Counted from the stretch's first letter, positions 1-8,647 are shown. The stretch is 64,000 nt of DNA from Achromobacter xylosoxidans (GCF_001457475.1 NZ_LN831029.1:3906001-3970000); one strand, 5' to 3'. Translations and numbers: made by a program. The notes: generated from the letters alone by a model not told the origin.

Positions 1-1
1 G

Positions 2-646
2 CATCTGTCCATCGGACCTGGCAATATCCAGGCCTCGGTGATCGAGAACCTGCGCGCCGATATGCTGCCGGACAGCCTGCGGCATCTGTCGATTTTCGAT
101 TGCCCCGGTTCGCATACCTGGTCGGCGGGAGCGATGCCGCAACTGGAATCGCTAGAAGTAAATGTACCGATGCGGTTCAAGGCAGAGGATTTCCCCGCGC
201 TGCGGTCGCTGTCGATATTGCCGGACAAGCCAGGCAAGCTGCTGGACCAGACCTTGCGGCTGCCGCTGGCGGAACTGAATCTGTACAACGTGCCCTTCGA
301 TGCGACCGTGTTTGATCGCATCGCGGCGTTGCCGCTGGTGTCGCTGGGGTTGATGGCGGGGCGTTCGTTGCAGACGCTGGCGGGTATAGAACAATTATCC
401 GGACTGCGCTCGTTGCGGCTGAAGAATCAAGGGGCATTGGAGACGATCCGGCCCATCGCCGCCCTGCCCGCACTGGAATGGCTGAACATCCAATATTGCA
501 AGAAAATTGCCGATATCGATGTCCTGGAAGAACTTACCGGTTTGCAGGAGCTGACCCTGGTGGGTTGCGGCAATATTGGGCTGGGTGAGTTGGAAGACAA
601 GCTGCGCACTAAACTGCTGCGGTCAAATATCGCCGCCACGAGATAG
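2..646 (+). CDS. Leucine-rich repeat protein, 3' part
   Basis: The frame is open from the window edge, so the true start lies upstream; an in-frame GTG at 38 is probably internal. The visible 214 residues are a series of leucine-rich repeats of about 22 residues, for example segments reading LPLVSLGLMAG, LSGLRSLRLKN, LPALEWLNIQYC and LTGLQELTLVGC, which fit the LxxLxxLxLxxC/N pattern. Such repeats form a curved solenoid that usually binds other proteins. No catalytic domain or membrane segment is visible in this part. The ligand and the cellular location cannot be told because the N-terminus is missing. The TAG stop at 644-646 is followed by about 180 bases without a convincing gene. Confidence 0.75.
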   Translation, partial: HLSIGPGNIQASVIENLRADMLPDSLRHLSIFDCPGSHTWSAGAMPQLESLEVNVPMRFKAEDFPALRSLSILPDKPGKLLDQTLRLPLAELNLYNVPFDATVFDRIAALPLVSLGLMAGRSLQTLAGIEQLSGLRSLRLKNQGALETIRPIAALPALEWLNIQYCKKIADIDVLEELTGLQELTLVGCGNIGLGELEDKLRTKLLRSNIAATR

Positions 647-825
647 TTCTTATATTTGCCCTTCGCCCGATGGCATCCTCTGGCATGGAAACTCGCGAAG
701 GAACGGCCAAAAACTGTCGCAATTCGACCTGACATGCCACCTCCATTTCGATACATTGCTCTAGGGCTTAATTCCTGAAAGCCGTTATCTGCACAATGTC
801 GAACGCATGAGGAGACGTACCGGCG

Positions 826-1371
826 ATGAATAAAGAGACTTTGGAAAAGTTAAAGGCTCGCACGGCCCGCACCGCCGTAGGAGCATCCACCGCGCAGAAG
901 ATGGGCCCCAAAGGAACGATCGCCGCAGCGCGAGAGTTCTTGCAAGGCGTGAACCTGCGCAAGTTCGGAAACGCCAAGACGGAACGTGCCTATTTTCGAT
1001 TGCTTGATACGGAGACTGCCGCACTGCAGAACGCCTTGCCCCGAACTGCCCAGCACTGGGGAAGCGCGCGCAAGTTTCTGAATATCTTTCTTCGCAATTG
1101 CGCCTACAACAAGTATCTGTGCAGCGAATACGCCCTCGACACGATAGAGCAATGGATGGAAGTGCCGCTGGACAGCCACGTAGCATCCGGCTTGAGGAAG
1201 CAGCCGGAAGGCGCCAAACTGCTGCGCTGGAAAACCGTTATCGGATTAACACCGGAAGAAAGCGCGATCTTGCAGGAGGTCGCATCCCGGATCGCCAACC
1301 GGGAGGGCATAGCTCGGGTCCATCTGGACGTGCATTATTGGAACGGTCCACACGTGAAGCCGCGCGCCTGA
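826..1371 (+). CDS. Hypothetical protein, 181 aa
   Basis: ATG start with an AGGAG-type ribosome binding site about 11 bases upstream. The product is a basic, soluble-looking protein with no signal peptide or membrane segment. I do not recognise the family. The N-terminal 50 residues are rich in Lys, Arg and Ala. The middle is helical, and the end contains the phrase HLDVHYWNGPHVKPRA. The next gene is convergent and a stem-loop lies between them, so this gene is probably transcribed alone or with the upstream leucine-rich repeat gene. Function unknown. Confidence 0.6.
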   Translation: MNKETLEKLKARTARTAVGASTAQKMGPKGTIAAAREFLQGVNLRKFGNAKTERAYFRLLDTETAALQNALPRTAQHWGSARKFLNIFLRNCAYNKYLCSEYALDTIEQWMEVPLDSHVASGLRKQPEGAKLLRWKTVIGLTPEESAILQEVASRIANREGIARVHLDVHYWNGPHVKPRA

Positions 1372-1384
1372 ACCGCTCCGCAAG

Positions 1385-1414
1385 CAGCGGGGGAAGAAGC
1401 CCCTACCCCCGCTG
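1385..1414. terminator. Bidirectional stem-loop terminator candidate
   Basis: Perfect 9-bp inverted repeat (CAGCGGGGG at 1385-1393 and CCCCCGCTG at 1406-1414) with a 12-base loop, placed between two convergent genes. The second arm overlaps the last codons of the radical SAM gene. There is no long T-run, as is common in high-GC genomes. Confidence 0.55.
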
Positions 1415-3316
1415 GCTCAACGCCTTGGCAATCCGATGCCGCCCCACCGTCGTCTTCGGCACCTTGAATGGAAACCAGCTACGCACGTCCTCGTCCAGCC
1501 CGATCCCGTGCATGTAGTTGTAGATCGCCTTCTTCAACGCCCGTCCCAGCGCGTCGTGATCCACCCCAGTCGGGTCGTCAAAGCCGATGTCGTTCTTGGC
1601 GAACGTCACCTCCGGCAGCGGCCGCAGCGTCACGCCGTATTCCTCGGGATTCAGCCCGACCGGTGAATGCACCGTACAGGCGAAGCGGTGGAAGAACCCG
1701 CTCTGGATACAGCCGTTCTCGAATAGCTGGCGCACGTACTCCAGCGCATCGACCGTATCCTGCACCGTCTGCGTGGGAAAGCCGTACATCAGGTAGGCGT
1801 GCACCAGGATGCCGGCGTCGGTGAAAGCGCGCGTGACGCGCGCCACCTGGTCGACGGACACGCCCTTCTTCATCAGGTTCAGCAGGCGGTCCGAGGCGAC
1901 CTCCAGGCCGCCCGAGACGGCGATGCAGCCGCTGTCGGCCAGCAGTTCGCACAGCTCGGGAGTGAAGGTCTTCTCGAAGCGGATGTTGCCCCACCACGAG
2001 ATGCCGGCGTTGCGCGCGATCAGTTCCGTGGCCAGGGCCTTGAGGGACTTGGGCGGCGCGGCCTCGTCGACGAAGTGAAAGCCCGTCTGCCCGGTTTCCT
2101 GCACGATGGCCTCGATGCGGTCGGCCAGCACGGTGGCCGAGGCGCCTTCGTAACGGCCGATGTAGTCCAGGCTCACATCGCAGAAGCTGCACTTCTTCCA
2201 GTAACAGCCGTGGGCCACGGTCAGCTTGTTCCAGCGACCGTCGCTCCACAGGCGGTGCATGGGGTTGAGCATGTCCAGCAGCGACAGGTAGCGGTCCAGC
2301 GGCAGGCCGTCCCAGGTGGGCGTGCCGACCTCGGCGAAGGCGACGTCGGGCTCGACCAGGTTGACGTAGCGCACCGCGCCGCTGTCGGCGTCGCGCAGGA
2401 AGGTGCGCACCAGGCGCTGGCGCGAGCGCTTGCCTTGCACGTGTTCCATCAGCGCCAGCAAGGGGCGCTCGCCGGCGTCGAGACTGACGAAGTCGAAATA
2501 GTCGAAGACGCGCGGGTCTTTCAGTTCGCGCAGCTCGGTGTTGACGAAGCCGCCGCCCAGCACAGTGATGATCGTGGGGTCTTGCGCCTTGATCGCCTGG
2601 GCGATGCGGAAGGCGGCGTAGACGGCGCCGGGAAACGGCACCGACAGCAGCACCATGGTGGGCTGGTGGCGCGCCAACGCTTCCAGGGTCAGGTCGCGCA
2701 GGGTGTCGTCGACCAGGTTCAGCGGCGCGGCCAGCGCTTCGGCCAACGGGTCGAAGGTCGGCTGGCTGCCGGCCAGCGATTCGGCGTAGCGCACGAATTC
2801 AAAACGCGGATCGATGGCGTCGCGCAGCACGTCGGCCAGGTCGTTCAGGTACAGCGTGGCGAGGTGCTTGGCGCGGTCCTGCAGGCCCAGGGCGCCGAAG
2901 GCCCAGCCCAGCGGATCGCCGCCCTCGTCATCGACATACACGTCCAGCGAGGCGAAGCGCGGGCCCTCGGGCAGGAAGTGGCGGCCGACGATGCGGTGCG
3001 CCAGCGTCGAGTCGCGGCCCTGCAGAAAGGCGATCACCGGGCCGATGGTGGCCAGGTAGCGCGGCTGCATGGCGATGAAGGCTTGGATCGCGGGGGTGTG
3101 CTTGTCCAGCGGCAACGCGTCCAGCCTGGCCGCCACGGCGAGCAGGCCGTCGGACGACAGCAGGCGCAAGACCAGCGCCAACGCCAGGTCTTCCTGCGTG
3201 GCCGTGACGCCGCGGGAGCGCAGGAAGCCGGTCAGGTAGGCGGTGGACGGGTATGGCGTATTGAGCTGCGTCATCGGCGGGATGACGGACAGCACGCGAA
3301 GGGGCGTGGCGGACAT
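1403..3316 (-). CDS. B12-binding domain radical SAM protein
   Basis: A 637-residue protein. The middle third (about 215-310) has the Rossmann-like look of a cobalamin-binding domain, including LSVPFPGAVYAAFRIAQAI and VLGGGFVNTELREL. The radical SAM cysteine cluster is at C371, C376 and C379 in the phrase HGCYWKKCSFCDV. It is followed by FHFVDEAAPP, SGGLEVASDRLL and HAYLMYGFPTQT, typical of the SAM-binding barrel. Members of this class use a [4Fe-4S] cluster and SAM, often with cobalamin, for methylation or rearrangement; the substrate here is unknown. The cluster spacing is CX4CX2C rather than the classical CX3CX2C. No peptide precursor or obvious partner is nearby; the VOC gene upstream is divergent. 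Confidence 0.85.
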   Translation of the reverse strand: MSATPLRVLSVIPPMTQLNTPYPSTAYLTGFLRSRGVTATQEDLALALVLRLLSSDGLLAVAARLDALPLDKHTPAIQAFIAMQPRYLATIGPVIAFLQGRDSTLAHRIVGRHFLPEGPRFASLDVYVDDEGGDPLGWAFGALGLQDRAKHLATLYLNDLADVLRDAIDPRFEFVRYAESLAGSQPTFDPLAEALAAPLNLVDDTLRDLTLEALARHQPTMVLLSVPFPGAVYAAFRIAQAIKAQDPTIITVLGGGFVNTELRELKDPRVFDYFDFVSLDAGERPLLALMEHVQGKRSRQRLVRTFLRDADSGAVRYVNLVEPDVAFAEVGTPTWDGLPLDRYLSLLDMLNPMHRLWSDGRWNKLTVAHGCYWKKCSFCDVSLDYIGRYEGASATVLADRIEAIVQETGQTGFHFVDEAAPPKSLKALATELIARNAGISWWGNIRFEKTFTPELCELLADSGCIAVSGGLEVASDRLLNLMKKGVSVDQVARVTRAFTDAGILVHAYLMYGFPTQTVQDTVDALEYVRQLFENGCIQSGFFHRFACTVHSPVGLNPEEYGVTLRPLPEVTFAKNDIGFDDPTGVDHDALGRALKKAIYNYMHGIGLDEDVRSWFPFKVPKTTVGRHRIAKALSQRG

Positions 3317-3463
3317 GAGACACGGCGGGAAACGCCGTCAAAGCGGGGATCGAGAGGGGATTATAGTTATCGGCGAGTCCGGGACGCCGTCGCACGGGAG
3401 ATACGGGTACGGCGCCCGGGCGGCGGGTTTCCCTGTTTTTCCCTCAACCACGAGGAGCGTTTC

Positions 3464-3892
3464 GTGCTGAATCGAGAACGACACAAGGGCCGTTTGATTG
3501 ATCACATCGGGTTGGTGGTGCGTGATCTGCCCGCCAGCAAGAAATTCTATACCGCCGTGTTCGAAGCGCTGCGAATTCCGATCGGCGGGTCCGATGACAG
3601 GAATTTCTGGGCGGATGAGTTGTTCATTTCCACGCCGGATAGTGATGAGGTGCAGGGGCAGCTGACCGGGCGGCTGCATCTGGCGTTCCAGGCGCATGAC
3701 CGGGACATGGTGGATGCGTTCTACCAGGCCGCGATGGCCCATGGCGGACGCGACAATGGCGCGCCGGGGGAACGGGCGTACCACAAGGGGTATTACGCGG
3801 CGTTCGTGCTCGATCCGGATGGGAACAATATCGAGGCGGTCTGCCGGGATTCGGCGGTGCGGACGGCGGAGTCTGTGGTGGTCAGGTATTGA
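3464..3892 (+). CDS. VOC family (glyoxalase/bleomycin resistance-like) protein
   Basis: The GTG at 3464 is chosen because GAGGAG sits 6-7 bases upstream; the frame is open far upstream but that part lies antisense to the radical SAM gene and looks like a shadow. The 142-residue product begins with RHKGRLIDHIGLVVRDLPASKKFY and ends with FVLDPDGNNIEAVCRD, the standard start and end of a VOC module. Probable metal ligands are His in DHIGLVV, His in RLHLAFQ and Glu in NNIEAV. Such proteins catalyse lyase, dioxygenase or resistance reactions; the substrate cannot be told. It is divergent from the radical SAM gene. Confidence 0.8.
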   Translation: MLNRERHKGRLIDHIGLVVRDLPASKKFYTAVFEALRIPIGGSDDRNFWADELFISTPDSDEVQGQLTGRLHLAFQAHDRDMVDAFYQAAMAHGGRDNGAPGERAYHKGYYAAFVLDPDGNNIEAVCRDSAVRTAESVVVRY

Positions 3893-3995
3893 GCAAGACT
3901 AAAGCCATGCCTCGGTGTGCCTTGACGCATCCAATAAACTCCTTAACTATCAGCCATCCGGCTGTAATTCCAAAAGACTCTGAAAAACACCTTAG

Positions 3996-4586
3996 ATGCC
4001 ACACAACAAGATCGTCTCAGATGCAATCAACAGCTATCAGGAAACATTGAGCGAAGCAATCACCATCGCCCGCACCCTGACACTGGAACCATTTTTCGAA
4101 CTGAGTTTCAACACATCTGTCATTTCGAACGAATGGACAGAGTCCAAACTTCAAGATCTGAGAACGGGCTACGCGCTGCCCGACAAGCGAAAGTGTGTTC
4201 TGTATATATTCAAACTCGACACCCCCGAACAAAGCAAGATCGTTCTAAGCGAAATCGAACGCGCTAAGGGCGAACAAGGTACAGACGACGGAAAGAAGAA
4301 TCTTTGCACATTTAATCCTCAGTTCGATGGTTCTGAAACTCTCTATGTGGGTCGCAGCTTTACCCCTCGATCGAGAATAAGCCAACATCTGGTTTCGTCA
4401 AAAAGTGGCACCTACGCGATGCACCTGGAGGAATGGGCGAAACCACTCGCATTGACCATCAACTTAACCGTTTATGACGTACCGCAATATAGCGACAAGG
4501 TCGAAGTCGAAAGAGCGATGAGCGTTCTGGAAACAGGTGTATGGGACCACCTTAGGCCACTCCTCGGGCGCAGGGGTGACAGGTGA
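3996..4586 (+). CDS. Possible stand-alone GIY-YIG nuclease-like protein
   Basis: A 196-residue protein in clearly AT-richer DNA than its neighbours. Residues 68-73 (VLYIFKL) and about 118-124 (LYVGRS) are spaced as the two halves of a GIY-YIG motif (here YIF and YVG). They are followed by RSRISQHL, matching the conserved Arg and His region, and a late Glu in VEVERAMSVLETGVWDHL. GIY-YIG domains cut DNA in repair, homing or restriction. The call is inferred from motif order only, since the canonical residues are partly changed. The ribosome binding site is weak. The composition suggests horizontal acquisition. No methylase, transposase or toxin partner is adjacent. Confidence 0.5.
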   Translation: MPHNKIVSDAINSYQETLSEAITIARTLTLEPFFELSFNTSVISNEWTESKLQDLRTGYALPDKRKCVLYIFKLDTPEQSKIVLSEIERAKGEQGTDDGKKNLCTFNPQFDGSETLYVGRSFTPRSRISQHLVSSKSGTYAMHLEEWAKPLALTINLTVYDVPQYSDKVEVERAMSVLETGVWDHLRPLLGRRGDR

Positions 4587-4750
4587 CCGCAAAAGATCAG
4601 CGGCAGGAATTCCGATTGAAATTGCTTGTGAGGATTGCAGCCCAGGGGCCTGGGCCAACCCCCTTGAACGATATGCGGCGACAGATTTGCGCCGCATACG
4701 AGAGGGCATCCGGCATTGCGCCATCGAGGCTTTGACAGCCCCCCGACCAC

Positions 4751-5203
4751 CTAACCGCCGCCAAACAAATCCGCCCCCCGCACCTCCGCCGGCTCCAACA
4801 CATACCCAATCTCCCCCGCCACCTCGCGCAGAATCCCCTGCGCCAGGTTGAACGCGGTATTGGCCGCCGGCACGCCCGCGTAGATCGCGTTCTGCAGCAG
4901 CACTTCCTTCAGTTCATCCGGACTCAGCCGCGAGTCGTCCTTCGCCGTCAGCGCGGCGCGCACGTGCAGCTCGAATTCCTCCCACCGCCCTAAAGACAAG
5001 GTCACCGCCAGCACCATCATGCGCCGCGCCTTGTGCGGCAGGCCCGGGCGGCTCCAGATGTCGTGCCAGGCGTAGCGGGTGATCAGGTTCTGGTAGTCGG
5101 CGGTGAAGGTGGTGGCGCGGTCCAGCGAGCGCTGCACCCATTCTTCTCCCAGCACGGCGCGGCGGTTGACCAGGCCGCGCTCGAAATCGTCTTCCCGGCT
5201 CAT
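4751..5203 (-). CDS. Carboxymuconolactone decarboxylase family protein (PcaC-like)
   Basis: A 150-residue all-helical protein of the CMD family. The phrases ADYQNLITRYAWHDIWSRPG, RRMMVLAVTLSLGRWEEFELH and LKEVLLQNAIYAGVPAANTA match 4-carboxymuconolactone decarboxylase (PcaC). The EEFELH stretch carries the usual Glu and His, and the CXXC of AhpD-type peroxidase relatives is absent. PcaC decarboxylates gamma-carboxymuconolactone in the protocatechuate branch of the beta-ketoadipate pathway. No other pca gene is visible here, so the substrate may differ. It is the last gene of the minus-strand catabolic operon, with GGGGAGA as ribosome binding site, 65 bp after the Bug receptor gene. Confidence 0.85.
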   Translation of the reverse strand: MSREDDFERGLVNRRAVLGEEWVQRSLDRATTFTADYQNLITRYAWHDIWSRPGLPHKARRMMVLAVTLSLGRWEEFELHVRAALTAKDDSRLSPDELKEVLLQNAIYAGVPAANTAFNLAQGILREVAGEIGYVLEPAEVRGADLFGGG

Positions 5204-5235
5204 TGCGGCATCTCCCCTTGGGTGCTTGCGTCGGC

Positions 5236-5262
5236 GGGGCGGGCAACGGCGCTGCCCGCCCC
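5236..5262 (-). terminator. Stem-loop between bug and pcaC-like genes
   Basis: Perfect 10-bp inverted repeat (GGGGCGGGCA and TGCCCGCCCC) with a 7-base loop, just downstream of the receptor gene stop on the minus strand. It may end or attenuate transcription before the pcaC-like gene. No T-run. Confidence 0.45.
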
Positions 5263-5268
5263 GGTCGA

Positions 5269-6255
5269 TCAGTTCACGGTGATGTTATTGGTTTTCACGA
5301 CCTCGGCCCAGCGGACCTGTTCGGCGTCGACGAACTTGGCGAAGTCCGCGGCGCTGCTGCCGACCGGGGTCAGGCCGAGCTTGGCGAGCTTGTCGCGGGT
5401 TTCGGGACGGGCCAGCGCCTTCTGCACCAGGTCCTGCAGCTTGGCGACGACCTGCGGATCGGTGCCGGCCGGCAGGAAGAAGCCGTTCCATTCGACGACG
5501 TCGAAGGCCTTGACGCCGCCTTCGCTGACGGTGGGCACGTTGGGCAGGTCGGGCATGCGCGTGGCCGACGAGACCGCCAGGGCTTTCAGCTTGCCGGTGC
5601 TGACGTAGTTCAGGCTGGACGCGGCGTTGGCGAAGTAGACGTCGACCTGCCCGCCCATGACGTCGACGATGGCGGGCGCGCCGCCCTTGTACGGCACGTG
5701 CACGACGTCGATCTTGGCATCCTTCTTGAGCAGTTCGGCGGCCATCTGCGCCAGGCTGCCGGGGCCGTACGAGGCGAAGGTATAGCGGCCGGGGTTGGCG
5801 CGCGCGGCCTTGATGAAGTCGGGCAGGCTGTTGAAGGCCGAGCCGGTTGCGGCGACCAGGATGTTGGGCACGCTGACGGCCTGCGAGACGGGAATGAAGT
5901 CCTTCTTGGCGTCGTAGGGCAGCTTGCGCAGCACGGGGTTGATGGAGAACGCGGAGGCGTCGTACAGCACGGTGTAGCCGTCGGGCTTGGCGCGGGCCAC
6001 GTAGGCGGCGCCGATGGAGCCGCTGGCGCCGCCCTTGTTTTCGATGACGACGCTCTGGCCGGCGACTTCACCCATGCCCTGGGCGATGATGCGGGCGGCG
6101 TTGTCGGCGCCGCCGCCGGCCGAGTACGGCACCACCACGGTGATGGGCTGGTCGGGGTAGCCGGCGGCGTGGGCCGCGCCCAGGGTGGCGGCCAGGGCCA
6201 ATGCGGCGGCCACGGGGCGCAGTGCGGCCAGGGCCGCGTGATGGGTTTTCTTCAT
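5269..6255 (-). CDS. Tripartite tricarboxylate transporter receptor (Bug family)
   Basis: A 328-residue periplasmic binding protein. It starts with a cleavable signal peptide (about residues 1-30, ending LGAAHAAG), then the family opening YPDQPITVVVPYSAGGGADN, the ligand-loop phrase ENKGGASGSIGAAYVA, and further Bug signatures HVPYKGGAPAIVDVMGGQVD and LPNVPTVSEGG. Bug receptors bind small carboxylates such as citrate, glutamate or aromatic acids. No TctA/TctB membrane partners lie here, as is common for the many orphan Bug genes of Bordetella and Achromobacter. The AGGAG box is 6 bases before the ATG. Its position inside a CoA-transferase/lyase operon suggests that it captures that pathway's substrate. 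Confidence 0.92.
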   Translation of the reverse strand: MKKTHHAALAALRPVAAALALAATLGAAHAAGYPDQPITVVVPYSAGGGADNAARIIAQGMGEVAGQSVVIENKGGASGSIGAAYVARAKPDGYTVLYDASAFSINPVLRKLPYDAKKDFIPVSQAVSVPNILVAATGSAFNSLPDFIKAARANPGRYTFASYGPGSLAQMAAELLKKDAKIDVVHVPYKGGAPAIVDVMGGQVDVYFANAASSLNYVSTGKLKALAVSSATRMPDLPNVPTVSEGGVKAFDVVEWNGFFLPAGTDPQVVAKLQDLVQKALARPETRDKLAKLGLTPVGSSAADFAKFVDAEQVRWAEVVKTNNITVN

Positions 6256-6325
6256 GTGTGCTCCTCACGTCTCCCCTGCAGGGGATGTTGAATCGATCAA
6301 GGATCGTGGCGCGGTCCGTCCGAGG

Positions 6326-7324
6326 TCAGACGGTCGCGATGGGGTTGACCGGCGCGCCCACCAGGCCGGGCACGTACATCGGTGCGGCGGTCAGGAAGAA
6401 AGCGTGGCGGTCGTGCTGGCGCAACCAGTGCGCCAGCGGGGTCAGGTGCCAGAGTTCGCCCAGCGGCAAACCCAGCTTGAACAGGCATTGTTCGTGCAGC
6501 GGCAGGAGCGGCCCGCTGCCGCTCTCCAGGTGATGATTGCGCAATTCCACCGCGTGGTTGTCGGCGGCGATGGCGGCGATGCGGCTGTCCCTGATCCAGG
6601 CCAGCAATTGCGCGTCGGCGCCGTCCAGCACGCAGCAGCTGGTCTTGAGCCGGTCCTGCTCGTCATCGCCCAGCGTGAGCGCGAGGTCGGCCAGGCCGGT
6701 ATGCAGGCACAGGATGTCGCCGGGGCGCACCTGCACGCCGTCGGCGTGCATCACGTCCATCAGGTCCTGGTACGAGACCTTGCGATGCGCGTCGCCGAAG
6801 CGGGCGCGCAGGTCGACCATGACGCCGCGCCCCTGGATGCCGTGCCGCGCCATGGGCGCGATGGACAGGTCCTGGGTGCCGGTGAAGCCGTCGGCGCGCG
6901 GTTCGCTGACGGTAAAACCGTTGTAGCCGGTGGGCTGCGGCTGGCCGGTGCCGTGGGCGTCGTACATCGCGCCGACGTGGCCCAGGGCGTCCCATTGGGT
7001 GGAGTACTGCGGCGACAGCGTGACGCGGTCGTCGCTGACGACGTCGGTGGCGCCCGGCACGTCGCGCGCCAGCGGATAGCGGTACACGGGCACGCCGTTC
7101 TTTTCGGCGGGCTGGATCACGGGGCCCTTGCGCCGTGGGTTGAGCACGGGCGCGCGCGGCACCGTCAGCGGCAGGCTCAGGGAAAACGACAGGCCTTCGC
7201 GGATTTCCGCGACGGCGGCCAGGCGCGCCTGGCGGTCCAGGTGGTTCAGGGTGCCGAGCTGGTCGTCGTCGCCGAAGTCGCCCCAGTTGGAGCCGTCGGG
7301 ACGCTGCTGGTAGCGTGGACGCAT
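6326..7324 (-). CDS. Cyclase family protein (kynurenine formamidase-like fold)
   Basis: A 332-residue member of the cyclase family (PF04199 type). It opens with NWGDFGDDDQLGTLNHLD, the usual start of the large proteobacterial branch, and has the metal-site region STQWDALGHV followed by RGVMVDLRARFG and ILCLHTGLADL. The family's HXGTHXDXP motif appears here in degenerate form. Relatives are metal-dependent hydrolases that open lactones or amides. The gene has a GAGGAG ribosome binding site and lies 51 bp after the CoA-transferase gene in the same operon. A lactone or amide hydrolysis step in the encoded pathway is inferred from context. Confidence 0.8.
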   Translation of the reverse strand: MRPRYQQRPDGSNWGDFGDDDQLGTLNHLDRQARLAAVAEIREGLSFSLSLPLTVPRAPVLNPRRKGPVIQPAEKNGVPVYRYPLARDVPGATDVVSDDRVTLSPQYSTQWDALGHVGAMYDAHGTGQPQPTGYNGFTVSEPRADGFTGTQDLSIAPMARHGIQGRGVMVDLRARFGDAHRKVSYQDLMDVMHADGVQVRPGDILCLHTGLADLALTLGDDEQDRLKTSCCVLDGADAQLLAWIRDSRIAAIAADNHAVELRNHHLESGSGPLLPLHEQCLFKLGLPLGELWHLTPLAHWLRQHDRHAFFLTAAPMYVPGLVGAPVNPIATV

Positions 7325-7375
7325 TTTTTTGTCTCCTCGTTCTGTCTCGGACGAGTCTTATGATCGTTGTGGCGG

Positions 7376-8647
7376 CTATTGCACCACCGAGGATTGCCGC
7401 AATTGTTGGATTTCGGACGCGGTGTATCCCAGGGTGGACAGAATTTTTTCGCTGTGCTCGCCCAGGCCGGGCGCGCCGCGCCCTGCTCCGGACCCACCGC
7501 GCCCTGCTCCGGACCCACCGCGCCCTGCTCCAGATTCGCCGCGTCCCTCCCCCGACTCATCGGCAGGCGCTGGCGCGGCGCCGCCGAAGTGGGCCCATTG
7601 CGCCAGGCCCAGGTAGTCGCCGGCCTGCGGGTTGTGGTACGGCCGCATGAGCCCCATGGCCTCGACCTGGGGATGATCGAACATGTCCTCGACCGGGCGC
7701 ACTTCGGCGCAAGGCACGCTCTGCCCGAAGCGCTCGGCCCATTCGCGGGCCGACGCGCGCGCCAGCGCCTGGCGCACCAGGGGCACCAGCACGGCGGCCT
7801 GGGCGGCGCGTTTCTTGACGGAGTCGTAGTCGGGGTGTTCGGCCAGCTCGGGCAGGTCCAGGTGACCGCACAGCGCGCGCCAGAAGTGCGGCGTGTTGGC
7901 CGACAGGTACAGGTAGCCGTCGCGGGTGGGATGGATGCCGGTGATGCCGCCCGAGCGCATGTCGCGCTCGATGTGGCGCGGTTCGCCGTCGGCCCACACC
8001 AGGCGGGCCGACTGCATCGCCAGCGCGCTGCCCAACAACGAGACCTCGATCGCCTGGCCACGGCCGGTCTTTTCGCGGCGGTAGAGGGCCGCCGCCACGC
8101 TGTTGGAGATCAAGGCGGCGCCGTAGTAGTCGACCACGGAGCCGTACAGCACTTCGGGCGGACCGTCGGCCTTGGCCTGGGCGGCGCACATGCCGGTCAT
8201 CGATTGCAGCACCTGGTCGTAGCCGGCGTGGCGCGCCATCGGGCCGACCGCGCCATAACCGGTCATGGCGCAATAGACCAGGCGCGGGTTGACCGCCGAC
8301 AGCGTGGCGAAGTCGATACGCAGGCGCTCGGGCACGCCCGGCCGGAAGTTGTGGACCAGCACGTCGGCCTCGCGCACCAGGCGCAGCAGGATCTCGTGGC
8401 CGGCGGCTTCCTTCAGGTTCAGGCACAGGCCGCGCTTGTTGCGGTTGATGCCCAGGAAGGCGCGGCTTTCGCTGGCCAGCGTCGACGGGTACTTGCGCAG
8501 GTTGTCGCCTTCGGGCGGCTCGACCTTGATGACGTCGGCGCCCATGTCGCCCAAGAGGGCGCAGCCATAGGGGCCGGCGATGTAGGCGCTCAGGTCCAGG
8601 ACCTTGATGCCGGCCAGCGGCAGGTCGGCAGGGGATGCTTGTTGCAT
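7376..8647 (-). CDS. CaiB/BaiF family CoA-transferase
   Basis: A 423-residue class III CoA-transferase. N-terminal phrases LAGIKVLDLSAYIAGPYG and LGDMGADVIKVEPPEGD are diagnostic, followed by NKRGLCLNLKEAAGHEI and the catalytic-Asp region YGSVVDYYGAALISN. These enzymes move CoA between carboxylic acids without a free acyl-enzyme product. The ATG at 8647 is preferred over an upstream in-frame TTG at 8662, as GAGTGA sits 7-8 bases before it. Near the C-terminus, just before LGEHSEKILSTLGY, there is an inserted Gly/Ser/Ala/Arg tract encoded by 21-bp tandem repeats, which family members normally lack. The gene is 34 bp after the CitE-like lyase gene. Confidence 0.92.
   Translation of the reverse strand: MQQASPADLPLAGIKVLDLSAYIAGPYGCALLGDMGADVIKVEPPEGDNLRKYPSTLASESRAFLGINRNKRGLCLNLKEAAGHEILLRLVREADVLVHNFRPGVPERLRIDFATLSAVNPRLVYCAMTGYGAVGPMARHAGYDQVLQSMTGMCAAQAKADGPPEVLYGSVVDYYGAALISNSVAAALYRREKTGRGQAIEVSLLGSALAMQSARLVWADGEPRHIERDMRSGGITGIHPTRDGYLYLSANTPHFWRALCGHLDLPELAEHPDYDSVKKRAAQAAVLVPLVRQALARASAREWAERFGQSVPCAEVRPVEDMFDHPQVEAMGLMRPYHNPQAGDYLGLAQWAHFGGAAPAPADESGEGRGESGAGRGGSGAGRGGSGAGRGAPGLGEHSEKILSTLGYTASEIQQLRQSSVVQ
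7477..7560. repeat. 21-bp tandem repeat inside the CoA-transferase gene
   Basis: Two perfect copies of a 21-bp unit (7477-7497 and 7498-7518), a third copy with several changes (7519-7539) and a more decayed fourth (7540-7560). It encodes heptapeptides of the form GAGRGGS. As 21 is a multiple of three, changes in copy number keep the frame. Confidence 0.85.

Noticed and set aside
1799..3463. Long upstream extension of the VOC gene frame
   Set aside because: It is antisense to the radical SAM gene and low in complexity; a good ribosome binding site and the domain start support 3464.
3996..4586. Restriction-modification or toxin-antitoxin system
   Set aside because: Only a single gene is present; no methylase or antitoxin-like neighbour is found.
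4537..4851. A 104-codon plus-strand frame with a Pro-rich end
   Set aside because: It overlaps the ends of two real genes, has no ribosome binding site and looks like chance.
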